The notes beneath the pieces are model-generated. The model was not told where the DNA came from. It worked only from the letters and a program-made list of their open reading frames with translations, and searched no databases. A DNA stretch of 64,000 nt from NCBI GenBank assembly GCA_001552765.1, contig KQ959462.1, positions 17,697-81,696 on the forward strand. The letters are read 5' to 3'. The DNA is from Bacteroidales bacterium KA00344 (lineage in GTDB: Bacteria > Bacteroidota > Bacteroidia > Bacteroidales > Bacteroidaceae). The position numbers and the translations under genes were made by a program. Shown here piece after piece: positions 57,174 through 64,000 of the stretch; position 1 is the stretch's first letter; each line of letters opens with the position of its first letter.

Positions 57174-57559
57174 ATTATTACCGTTTTTCGGTCATTATTT
57201 TCTGAGCAACCAGCGTAAAAAGGGCTATGTTTCCGCCCTCATTCCCCATTTGTTTGACCTAAAAACTGCACTGTTTGTGGAGATCGTACCCTGCCATATT
57301 ATGGCGGAGCCTTAACGGCGGTATGAATAAGCCTTAGTCGCAAGACGGTTAGGCTTCAATCGCTCTGCGGTTAAGGCTTATCCGCAATGCCATTCGATAT
57401 GTAATCGCAGACGAACGGATTGAAGGCGCAAAAGCAGAAAAACGCAACCAGTTGATTATAAACACATTACGAACTATCGTAAAAATCGCGAATTTCGGAC
57501 GGAAGCAAAATTATTTTGAAATACGCGAAGTATACGGGGGTGTTTGTAAAGAAAAATAC
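57174..57559 (+). repeat. Dispersed intergenic repeat family, copy E (four 22-bp units, closest to copy A)
   Basis: Left arm: ATTATTACCGTTTTTCGGTC, then AAAAAGGGCTATG. The array is preceded by CTGCCATATTAT and has units 57305-57326, 57327-57348, 57349-57370 and 57371-57392, followed by TTCGATAT. Right arm: AATCGCAGACGAACGGATTG, AAAAATCGCGAATTTCGGAC and the core TTTTGAAATACGCGAAGTAT from 57514 to 57559. Units 1-2 carry AGCCTTA and units 3-4 carry its complement-like AGGCTT, so the array can fold into a long hairpin. Confidence 0.86.
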
Positions 57560-57652
57560 AGATATGCAGTATCCCCAAAAACTATCACAATGTAATTACC
57601 GCAGGCTATGACAAACACCATGTAAACCCGATGGTTGTTTTTAGATGTTTTG

Positions 57653-57684
57653 TTTGGTCAAGAAGCAAATAATTTGTATTTTTG
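57653..57684 (+). promoter_or_regulatory. Promoter of the etfB-etfA-acyl-CoA dehydrogenase operon
   Basis: TTTG at 57653-57656 and TATTTTTG at 57677-57684 are 20 nt apart, a good Bacteroidetes promoter. The leader to 57722 is about 30 nt. Confidence 0.7.
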
Positions 57685-57721
57685 CCATAATTAACGACAC
57701 TTCAAATTTATACATAAATAC

Positions 57722-58591
57722 ATGAAACTAAAAATCGTTGTACTTGCCAAGCAAGTGCCAGACACGAGAAATGTGGGTAAAGACGCCATGACGGCTCAAG
57801 GCACCGTAAACCGTGCCGCCCTGCCCGCTATCTTCAACCCTGAAGACCTGAACGCCCTGGAACAAGCACTCCGACTCAAGGACCAAAACCCCGGCTCTAC
57901 GGTTGGTATTCTCACGATGGGACCACCCCGAGCAAGCGAAATTATCCGTCAGGGGCTATATCGGGGAGCCGATACCGGCTGGTTGCTCACCGACCGAAAG
58001 TTTGCCGGTGCCGACACCTTAGCCACATCGTATGCGCTCTCGATGGCCATTCGTAAAATAGGAAAGGTAGATATTATTCTGGGTGGACGCCAGGCCATAG
58101 ACGGCGACACGGCGCAGGTGGGACCACAAGTGGCTCAAAAGCTCGGCCTCAACCAAGTGACCTACGCAGAAGAAATCATCAAGATAGAAGATGGCAAGGC
58201 TACGATTCGCCGACACATTGACGGCGGCGTGGAAACGGTTGCCGCACCGCTCCCGGTGCTCATCACCGTGAACGGAACGGCTGCGCCGGCACGCCCCTGC
58301 AATGCCAAACTCGTGATGAAATACAAGTACGCCACCTGCCCTATGGAACGCAAGGGCGACGAGCCTTGGGCCGCGCTGTATGAGTCGAGGCCCTATCTCA
58401 CCCTCAACCAATGGAGCGTGGAAGACGTAGACGGCGACGAGGCTCAATGTGGGCTGTCGGGCTCGCCTACCAAAGTGAAAGCCGTGCAGAACATTGTGTT
58501 CCAAGCCAAAGAGAGCAAGACCCTCACGGACAGTGATGCCGACATTGAGGAATTGATGAAAGAACTCATCAACGAAAAAATTATTGGTTAA
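57722..58591 (+). CDS. etfB: Electron transfer flavoprotein beta subunit
   Basis: A 289-residue EtfB/FixA protein. It forms a heterodimer with EtfA that carries electrons between acyl-CoA dehydrogenase and other redox partners. Seen: KIVVLAKQVPDTRN at the N-terminus, FNPEDLNALEQALRLKD, the adenosine-binding segment ILGGRQAIDGDTAQVGPQVAQKLG (in parts) and a C-terminal lysine/glutamate helix. The conserved DGDTAQVG segment is the same in bifurcating and non-bifurcating members, so the type is not decided here. It is first in an operon, 31 bp before etfA. Confidence 0.95.
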   Translation: MKLKIVVLAKQVPDTRNVGKDAMTAQGTVNRAALPAIFNPEDLNALEQALRLKDQNPGSTVGILTMGPPRASEIIRQGLYRGADTGWLLTDRKFAGADTLATSYALSMAIRKIGKVDIILGGRQAIDGDTAQVGPQVAQKLGLNQVTYAEEIIKIEDGKATIRRHIDGGVETVAAPLPVLITVNGTAAPARPCNAKLVMKYKYATCPMERKGDEPWAALYESRPYLTLNQWSVEDVDGDEAQCGLSGSPTKVKAVQNIVFQAKESKTLTDSDADIEELMKELINEKIIG

Positions 58592-58622
58592 TTAAGATTG
58601 GCCTTTGAGCCACCTATAAAAG

Positions 58623-59645
58623 ATGAACAACGTATTTGTATATTGCGAAATAGAAGAAACAACCGTGAAGGAAGTTTCTCAAGAATTGCTGACTAAGGGT
58701 CGCAGACTGGCCCAACAACTCGGCGTACAGCTTCACGCCGTAGTTGCCGGGACGGGCATCAAGGGTAAAGTGGAGAGCCAGATCCTCCCTTACGGTGTGG
58801 ACAAGCTCTTCGTGTTCGACGCGGAAGGACTGTTCCCCTATACTTCCGCCCCCCATACGGACATCCTTGTAAACCTCTTTAAAGAAGAAAAACCTCAAAT
58901 CTGTCTCATGGGTGCGACCGTCATCGGGCGCGATCTCGGCCCACGAGTTTCGTCGTCGCTGACGTCAGGACTTACTGCCGACTGCACGCAGTTAGAGATT
59001 GGAGACTACGAAGACAAAAAGAGCGGCAAACTCTATAAGGACCTGCTGTTCCAGATTCGTCCCGCCTTTGGTGGGAACATTGTCGCCACCATCGTCAATC
59101 CTGACCACCGCCCTCAGATGGCTACCGTGCGTTCGGGTGTGATGCTGCGCGAGATTCTCGACGAAAACTACAAGGGCGAAGTGGTTTATCCGGATGTTGC
59201 CCAATATGTTTCCGAGACCAGTTATGCGGTAAAAGTCATTGACCGCCATGTGGAAAAAGCCATGAACAACCTCAAGGCCTCTCCCATTGTTGTGGCCGGA
59301 GGTTACGGAATGGGGTCGAAAGAAGCTTTCTCCATGCTCTACGATCTGGCCGACGTGCTCCACGCGGAGGTTGGCGCGAGCCGTGCTGCCGTAGACGCAG
59401 GCTGGCTGGATAACGAGCGTCAGGTGGGACAGACCGGCATCACCGTTCACCCCAAAGTGTATTTCGCCTTTGGAATATCCGGCCAAATTCAGCATATCGC
59501 AGGTATGCAGGACGCAGGCATCATCATCGCCGTGAACAACGACCCGGACGCGCCTATCAACGCCATCGCCGATTATGTGATTCGGGGTAACGTCGAGGAG
59601 GTGATTCCCAAGATGATAAAATATTACAAACAGAATAGTAAATAA
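58623..59645 (+). CDS. etfA: Electron transfer flavoprotein alpha subunit
   Basis: A 340-residue EtfA/FixB protein that holds the FAD. The N-terminal half has the EtfA Rossmann-like domain (ICLMGATVIGRDLGPRVSSSLTSGLTADCT, in parts). The C-terminal FAD domain shows VVAGGYGMGSKEAF, EVGASRAAVDAGW, QVGQTGITVHPKVYFAFGISG (in parts) and NNDPDAPI. It follows etfB closely and precedes an acyl-CoA dehydrogenase, its probable electron donor or acceptor. Confidence 0.96.
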   Translation: MNNVFVYCEIEETTVKEVSQELLTKGRRLAQQLGVQLHAVVAGTGIKGKVESQILPYGVDKLFVFDAEGLFPYTSAPHTDILVNLFKEEKPQICLMGATVIGRDLGPRVSSSLTSGLTADCTQLEIGDYEDKKSGKLYKDLLFQIRPAFGGNIVATIVNPDHRPQMATVRSGVMLREILDENYKGEVVYPDVAQYVSETSYAVKVIDRHVEKAMNNLKASPIVVAGGYGMGSKEAFSMLYDLADVLHAEVGASRAAVDAGWLDNERQVGQTGITVHPKVYFAFGISGQIQHIAGMQDAGIIIAVNNDPDAPINAIADYVIRGNVEEVIPKMIKYYKQNSK

Positions 59646-59778
59646 CAATCAAGCAGGAAAAATGACGGGAATGAAAGCATAGGGACTGTCAGTTTGGAGC
59701 AATCCGAACCACATCCGGCTTTGCTACTTTGATGCTGTGATACCCTCATGCCTTGATTCTCAAAACAAAATAAGTATT

Positions 59779-61500
59779 ATGTCTAATTACTATACAGACC
59801 ATCCCGAAATTGGATTCCAACTCAATCATCCATTGATGAAGAGGATTGTGGAACTCAAGGAACGCAACTATGCCGACCAAGAGAAGTTCGAAGATGCCCC
59901 CGTAAACTTTGAGGATGCCATCGAAAACTACAAACGATTGCTCGAAATCACCGGCGACATCACGGCCAACATCATTGAGCCCAACTCTGAAAGTGTGGAC
60001 TTGGAGGGGCCGCATCTTGAAAACGGGCGTATGCTTTATGCGAGCAAGACCTTAGAAAACCTTGAGGCCACGCGCCAAGCCGGGCTTTGGGGTGTTTCCA
60101 TGCCACGACAATATGGCGGACTAAATATCCCCATCACCATCTTTTCTATGATGTCTGAAATGGTGGCCACAGCCGACTCCGGTTTCCAGAACATTTGGAG
60201 CCTTCAAAGTTGCATTGATACTTTGTATGAGTTTGGCTCCGAAGAGCAGATGCAGAAATACATTCCCCGCGTATCTGCCGGCGAGACGATGTCGATGGAC
60301 TTGACCGAGCCGGATGCCGGCTCCGACCTGCAGCGTGTGATGCTGAAAGCTACGCAAGACGAGGACGGCACCTGGCGGCTCAACGGTGTGAAACGATTTA
60401 TCACCAATGGCGACTCTGACATTCATCTCGTTTTGGCTCGGTCGGAAGCCGGGACCAAAGACGGGCGTGGGCTCTCCATGTTTATCTACGACAAGCGCGA
60501 CGGTGGAGTTACCGTGCGCCACATCGAAAACAAACTTGGTATTCACGGCAGTCCTACCTGCGAACTGGTGTATAAAAACGCCAAAGCCGAACTATGCGGC
60601 GACCGTCGGATGGGACTTATCAAATACGTTATGAGCTTGATGAACGGTGCCCGGCTGGGAATCGCCGCGCAATCCGTAGGTCTGGCACAGGAGGCTTACA
60701 CTCAAGCTGTTGACTACGCCAAAGCCCGCGTGCAGTTCGGAAAGAAGATTGCCACCTTCCCCGCTGTCTATGACATGCTCTCCCGAATGAAGGCCAAACT
60801 CGATGCAGGGCGTGCCATTCTCTACCAGACATCACGCTATGTAGACATTTACAAAACCTTGGAAGACATTTCCCGCGAGCGCAAGCTCACGCCTGAGGAG
60901 CGCAAGGAGATGAAAACCTACAGCCGACTGGCCGATGCGCTCACGCCTCTGAGCAAGGGTATGATCTCAGAATATGCCAATCAGAATGCCTACGACTGTA
61001 TATCCGTTCATGGCGGCTCCGGCTTCATTATGGAATACAAGAGCCAGCGGCTCTACCGCGACGCCCGTATCTTCTCTATCTATGAAGGCACGACACAGTT
61101 GCAGGTGGTAGCTGCCATACGCTACATCACGAACGGAACCTATCTCAACATCATCAATGAGATGTTGGGCGAAGAAGTTTCTGAAGAATTGAAGCCCTAT
61201 AAGGAGCGCATCGAAAAGTGCGTGAAACTTTATGAAGAGGCCATTGAAAAAGTAAAGGCTGAAGACTGTCAGGAAGCTCACGACTTCCTCGGACGTCGTC
61301 TGTACAACATGACGGGCGACATCGTGATGGCACTCTTGCTCATCAACGACGCGTCTAAGGCACCTGAACTCTACGCCAAGAGCGCGAAAGTCTTTACCAG
61401 ACTGGCCGAAGAGGAAATCATTGGGCACGCCGCATTTATCCAAGCGTTTGTCATCGACGATCTGAAAGACTGCCGTCTCATCTCGGAAACAGAGGAATAG
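59779..61500 (+). CDS. Acyl-CoA dehydrogenase
   Basis: A 573-residue FAD enzyme that oxidises acyl-CoA, or reduces enoyl-CoA in anaerobes, using the adjacent EtfAB as electron partner. Seen are MSMDLTEPDAGSDLQ (FAD-contact TEPxxGSD), FITNGDSDIHLVLARS, the LGIHGSPTCELVY region, QVDYAKARVQFGKKI-type R-x-Q-F-G-K segment (KARVQFGKK), and the YEGTTQLQ signature. It is longer than the usual 380 residues owing to a C-terminal helical domain, as in the roughly 570-600-residue subfamily. The ATG at 59779 was chosen over 59737, which lacks similarity. It ends the etf operon at a terminator. Confidence 0.93.
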   Translation: MSNYYTDHPEIGFQLNHPLMKRIVELKERNYADQEKFEDAPVNFEDAIENYKRLLEITGDITANIIEPNSESVDLEGPHLENGRMLYASKTLENLEATRQAGLWGVSMPRQYGGLNIPITIFSMMSEMVATADSGFQNIWSLQSCIDTLYEFGSEEQMQKYIPRVSAGETMSMDLTEPDAGSDLQRVMLKATQDEDGTWRLNGVKRFITNGDSDIHLVLARSEAGTKDGRGLSMFIYDKRDGGVTVRHIENKLGIHGSPTCELVYKNAKAELCGDRRMGLIKYVMSLMNGARLGIAAQSVGLAQEAYTQAVDYAKARVQFGKKIATFPAVYDMLSRMKAKLDAGRAILYQTSRYVDIYKTLEDISRERKLTPEERKEMKTYSRLADALTPLSKGMISEYANQNAYDCISVHGGSGFIMEYKSQRLYRDARIFSIYEGTTQLQVVAAIRYITNGTYLNIINEMLGEEVSEELKPYKERIEKCVKLYEEAIEKVKAEDCQEAHDFLGRRLYNMTGDIVMALLLINDASKAPELYAKSAKVFTRLAEEEIIGHAAFIQAFVIDDLKDCRLISETEE

Positions 61501-61521
61501 TGAGATCGGAACGACATACAC

Positions 61522-61560
61522 ACAGCCTCGTCCACGCTTTTGGTGGGTGGGGCTGTTTTC
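61522..61560 (+). terminator. Terminator of the etf operon
   Basis: A 14-bp stem (61522-61535 with 61543-61556) with three G-U wobble pairs, followed by TTTTC. Confidence 0.75.
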
Positions 61561-61635
61561 GAAAATCAAGCCCAAAATTAGGCAAATAACACATCAACAC
61601 CCCTTGTACAAAGGATAACAGAAACATAAGGTAAT

Positions 61636-62853
61636 ATGAAATCACTCCGGGAAATTTATCGAATTGGCAAAGGACCGTCGTCAAGCCACACGATGGGACC
61701 ACAAAAAGCCGCACAGGCCTATCTTGCCAAACACCCTGAAGCCAAGAGCTTTCGGGTAACACTCTATGGCAGTCTGGCCGCAACGGGCAAGGGACACATG
61801 ACTGATGTTGCCATCGAAGACGTGCTCAGCCCCATTGCTCCGGTTGAAATTGTTTGGAAACCAAGCGAGTTTCTTGCTTTCCATCCTAATGCCATGAAGT
61901 TTGAAACCGACAAGGGGGATCCATGGACTGTGTACAGCGTGGGTGGAGGAGCCATTTCAGAGGGCCCGAATCCCACAGGGTTGATGCCGGTAAGTGGAGA
62001 TATTTACGATCTCACCTCTCTTAAAGACATTCAGAACTGGTGCGACACCCATGGACGAGCATATTGGGAATACGTTGATAAATGTGAGGATCCGTCGATA
62101 TGGGACTATTTGCAGGAAGTATGGGAAACCATGCAAGCTGCCGTAGAACGAGGCATCGACAGGGAAGGAGTACTGCCCGGTCCGCTCAACCTTCAACGCA
62201 AAGCCTCCACCTATTACATCAAGGCCAAGGGGTACAAACAAAGCCTACAGACGCGCGGTTTGGTCTATGCATACGCTCTGGCCGTAAGCGAGGAAAACGC
62301 TTCAGGCGGTATCATTGTTACCGCTCCGACCTGCGGCGCCAGCGGTGTAATCCCCGCCGTGCTCTATCACCTTTCCCGAGGTCATAACTTTTCAGACCAA
62401 AAGATACTCCATGCCCTTGCCACAGCCGGCTTGATTGGCAATGTTGTGAAAGAAAACGCATCCATTTCCGGAGCTGATGTGGGTTGTCAGGGAGAGGTTG
62501 GTGTAGCTTGTGCTATGGCTTCTGCGGCCGCCTGCCAGTTGTTTGGAGGCAGTCCGTCACAAATAGAATATGCTGCAGAGATGGGATTGGAACATCATTT
62601 AGGCATGACTTGTGACCCCATCTGCGGATTGGTACAGATTCCCTGCATAGAGCGCAACGCCTTTGCAGCCACTCGAGCCCTTGATTCGAACCTCTATGCA
62701 TCGTTCAGCGACGGCATGCACCGGGTGCATTTCGACCATGTAGTGGAAGTAATGATGCAGACAGGACACGACATTCCTTCGCTTTACAAGGAGACTTCGG
62801 AAGGCGGATTAGCAAAAGGATCAGGCTATTTCTTCTCTCCCGAAGAGATGTAA
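61636..62853 (+). CDS. sdaA: L-serine dehydratase, iron-sulfur single-chain type
   Basis: A 405-residue enzyme that converts L-serine to pyruvate and ammonia with a [4Fe-4S] cluster. The beta-type N-terminal domain ([16 protein letters not shown]) and the alpha-type catalytic domain are fused. Cysteines likely to hold the cluster or act nearby are in [26 protein letters not shown] and QIPCIERNA. Length is close to the fused E. coli SdaA (454). It has no obvious promoter right upstream other than the 75-bp gap after the terminator. A small lipoprotein gene follows 52 bp downstream. Confidence 0.95.
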   Translation: MKSLREIYRIGKGPSSSHTMGPQKAAQAYLAKHPEAKSFRVTLYGSLAATGKGHMTDVAIEDVLSPIAPVEIVWKPSEFLAFHPNAMKFETDKGDPWTVYSVGGGAISEGPNPTGLMPVSGDIYDLTSLKDIQNWCDTHGRAYWEYVDKCEDPSIWDYLQEVWETMQAAVERGIDREGVLPGPLNLQRKASTYYIKAKGYKQSLQTRGLVYAYALAVSEENASGGIIVTAPTCGASGVIPAVLYHLSRGHNFSDQKILHALATAGLIGNVVKENASISGADVGCQGEVGVACAMASAAACQLFGGSPSQIEYAAEMGLEHHLGMTCDPICGLVQIPCIERNAFAATRALDSNLYASFSDGMHRVHFDHVVEVMMQTGHDIPSLYKETSEGGLAKGSGYFFSPEEM

Positions 62854-62905
62854 ACAGCCATTTTTCCATATCATTCAAGAGATTAAGCGAATCCTTTAAG
62901 ACATT

Positions 62906-63346
62906 ATGCGAAAGATATTCCTTTTTGTTTTCATGGTGGTTATCACCGCTTGGGTGTCCACTTCCTGCCGTATGGCACCTTCCACAGACCTTGGCGACAC
63001 TGTGGAAGCTAAATATTTCGAGCCGTATGACAGTACCAAACACAAAACAACAAGGCAACAGGCACACCCCGTTCCTATCCAAGACAGTCTGGATATCTAC
63101 GTCATCGGACCGGCTTCAACATCCGATCGCGTTCAGCTTTTGAGCTATCCGAGCCGTCGTGACACAATGGTTTATGTCAAAGGAAGACATATCAAGGTGG
63201 TAGGTAATGCCGACTTCTACCATGTGGTACGGGCAAAGTTCTGGATTTCAGAGGCCGGAGACACACTGGTCACTCGCTTGGAGGAAATCAAAGACATTGT
63301 CCCAGACCAAGAAGAAGCAACGAAAGCGGACCGCAATAAGGAGTAA
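62906..63346 (+). CDS. Hypothetical lipoprotein
   Basis: A 146-residue protein of no recognised family. The signal peptide ends in a lipobox, VSTS-C21, so it should be lipid-anchored at that cysteine. The rest is small, beta-rich and hydrophilic (SLDIYVIGPASTSDRVQLLSYP, in part; YVKGRHIKVVGNADF) with an acidic C-terminal tail. It follows serine dehydratase in the same direction and may be cotranscribed, but the product gives no hint of a metabolic link. Confidence 0.75.
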   Translation: MRKIFLFVFMVVITAWVSTSCRMAPSTDLGDTVEAKYFEPYDSTKHKTTRQQAHPVPIQDSLDIYVIGPASTSDRVQLLSYPSRRDTMVYVKGRHIKVVGNADFYHVVRAKFWISEAGDTLVTRLEEIKDIVPDQEEATKADRNKE

Positions 63347-63438
63347 TCCTTAACCGCCCATTATAAAATTAAGGACTAAACGAAGTAAAGTAAAAGAAAA
63401 AACAAAGTAAAAGAAAAGTCTACCCAAACTAAAATGAC

Positions 63439-63478
63439 GGTTTACACGAAATCGTCTTTTCTGTAAACCTTTATTTGT
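63439..63478. terminator. Possible terminator between the lipoprotein gene and coaX
   Basis: GGTTTAC (63439-63445) pairs with GTAAACC (63463-63469) enclosing a second small hairpin, followed by TTTATTTG. The stem is short, so support is modest. Just upstream is a direct repeat of AAAGTAAAAGAAAA. Confidence 0.35.
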
Positions 63479-63518
63479 TTTTTGTACTATTCTAATCCAA
63501 CGACTGCCCAAACACACC

Positions 63519-64000
63519 TCATGATTCAGGGCACACGATATTGTTGTCGGTATAAATGCGGTATAATCCCTTAAAGAGCAAGAACTCATCATATATCACT
63601 TCGTGCCGACAGATAGGGCTTATCAAATGCGCAAGGCCACCCGTCATCACAACAGTGACTTCCGACTTCAGTTCATCCATAATTCTATTTACCAGTCCGT
63701 CTATCATCGAAGCACTGCCATAGGTTGCTCCACTCTGCATACACTCCGCAGTGTTTTTTCCTATCAGATGGTCCGGCGCACACAAAGGAACCTCCGACAA
63801 CTGTGAAGCATGACCGCAAAGGGCATCGAAAGATGTACGGACACCGGGAATAATCATCCCACCAATAAAACGTCCTTCCCGATCCACAACATTGACTGTG
63901 GTCGCCGTACCCATATCAATAATCACAAGGGGAGATGGAAAACGGCTTATGGCACCAATGGCATCGGCGATCCGATCGTGCCCCACCCGCTCAGGATATT
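63519..64000 (-). CDS. coaX: Type III pantothenate kinase CoaX (5' part beyond window)
   Basis: The first step of coenzyme A synthesis: phosphorylation of pantothenate. 160 residues are visible. The frame stays open to the edge (Y-P-E-R-V-G-H-D-R), so the start lies outside the window. Seen are the P-E-R-x-G-H-D-R segment, VIIDMGTATTVNVVD with the catalytic-region aspartate, GGMIIPGVRTS and the C-terminal VVMTGGLAHLI. Members of this ASKHA-fold family are about 240-260 residues, so roughly a third is missing. It converges on the lipoprotein gene. Confidence 0.93.
   Translation of the reverse strand, partial: YPERVGHDRIADAIGAISRFPSPLVIIDMGTATTVNVVDREGRFIGGMIIPGVRTSFDALCGHASQLSEVPLCAPDHLIGKNTAECMQSGATYGSASMIDGLVNRIMDELKSEVTVVMTGGLAHLISPICRHEVIYDEFLLFKGLYRIYTDNNIVCPES

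Overview
The window is chromosomal DNA of a Bacteroidales bacterium, most likely from the Prevotella group. The evidence is the Bacteroidetes-type promoter signature (TAnnTTTG near -7, often with TTTG or TATTG about 20 nt upstream) in front of many genes, starts without a clear Shine-Dalgarno sequence, and clade-typical genes: SprA, DUF5683, DUF3822, DUF2023 beside flavodoxin, meso-diaminopimelate dehydrogenase and a one-chain iron-sulfur serine dehydratase. The genus is inferred; no rRNA marker is present.

Layout. 1-7018: a type I restriction-modification locus (hsdR-hsdM-hsdS on the minus strand) with a second, convergent hsdS on the plus strand. The two hsdS genes share inverted repeats (at least 30 bp and an 87-bp perfect pair), so this looks like an invertible, phase-variable specificity locus. 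A small XRE-type regulator gene upstream of hsdR has lost its middle by an in-frame deletion. 7.8-17 kb: housekeeping genes (outer-membrane barrel, lpxB-surE, parA-parB-DUF5683-lytic transglycosylase-RelA/SpoT). 17-23.8 kb: three secreted pectin-degrading enzymes (CE8, PL1, multidomain CE8), the first only 2 nt behind the RelA/SpoT gene. 24.4-31.2 kb: flavodoxin, DUF2023, aspartate ammonia-lyase, a MerR regulator, alaS. 31.4-39.2 kb: a membrane phosphoesterase, a SprT-like metalloprotein, a bPH/PBP4/MscS operon, an FMN-binding lipid-side protein, ddh and ruvA. 39.3-46.9 kb: sprA, the giant type IX secretion translocon. 47.8-56.9 kb: a TPR protein, cardiolipin synthase, rsmD-DUF3822, a small membrane protein, a RecD-like helicase and dnaG. 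57.7-64 kb: etfB-etfA-acyl-CoA dehydrogenase, serine dehydratase, a lipoprotein and the 3' part of coaX.

The most unusual feature is a dispersed intergenic repeat family with five diverged copies of about 310-385 bp (near 7.3, 23.9, 33.2, 47.2 and 57.2 kb). Each copy has a left arm, a central tandem array of 3-5 units with an exact 22-bp period, and a well conserved right arm. Sequence has drifted strongly but the 22-bp spacing has not slipped. I do not recognise the family and see no gene in it. A separate seven-unit array, also of exactly 22 bp per unit but with another unit sequence, lies at 52.5 kb.

How the genes connect: the pectate lyase and the large pectinesterase end in short C-terminal tails of the kind seen on exported Bacteroidetes enzymes, and sprA encodes the pore of the type IX system that could export them. 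etfBA plus acyl-CoA dehydrogenase, aspartase and serine dehydratase fit an amino-acid and organic-acid fermenting anaerobe.
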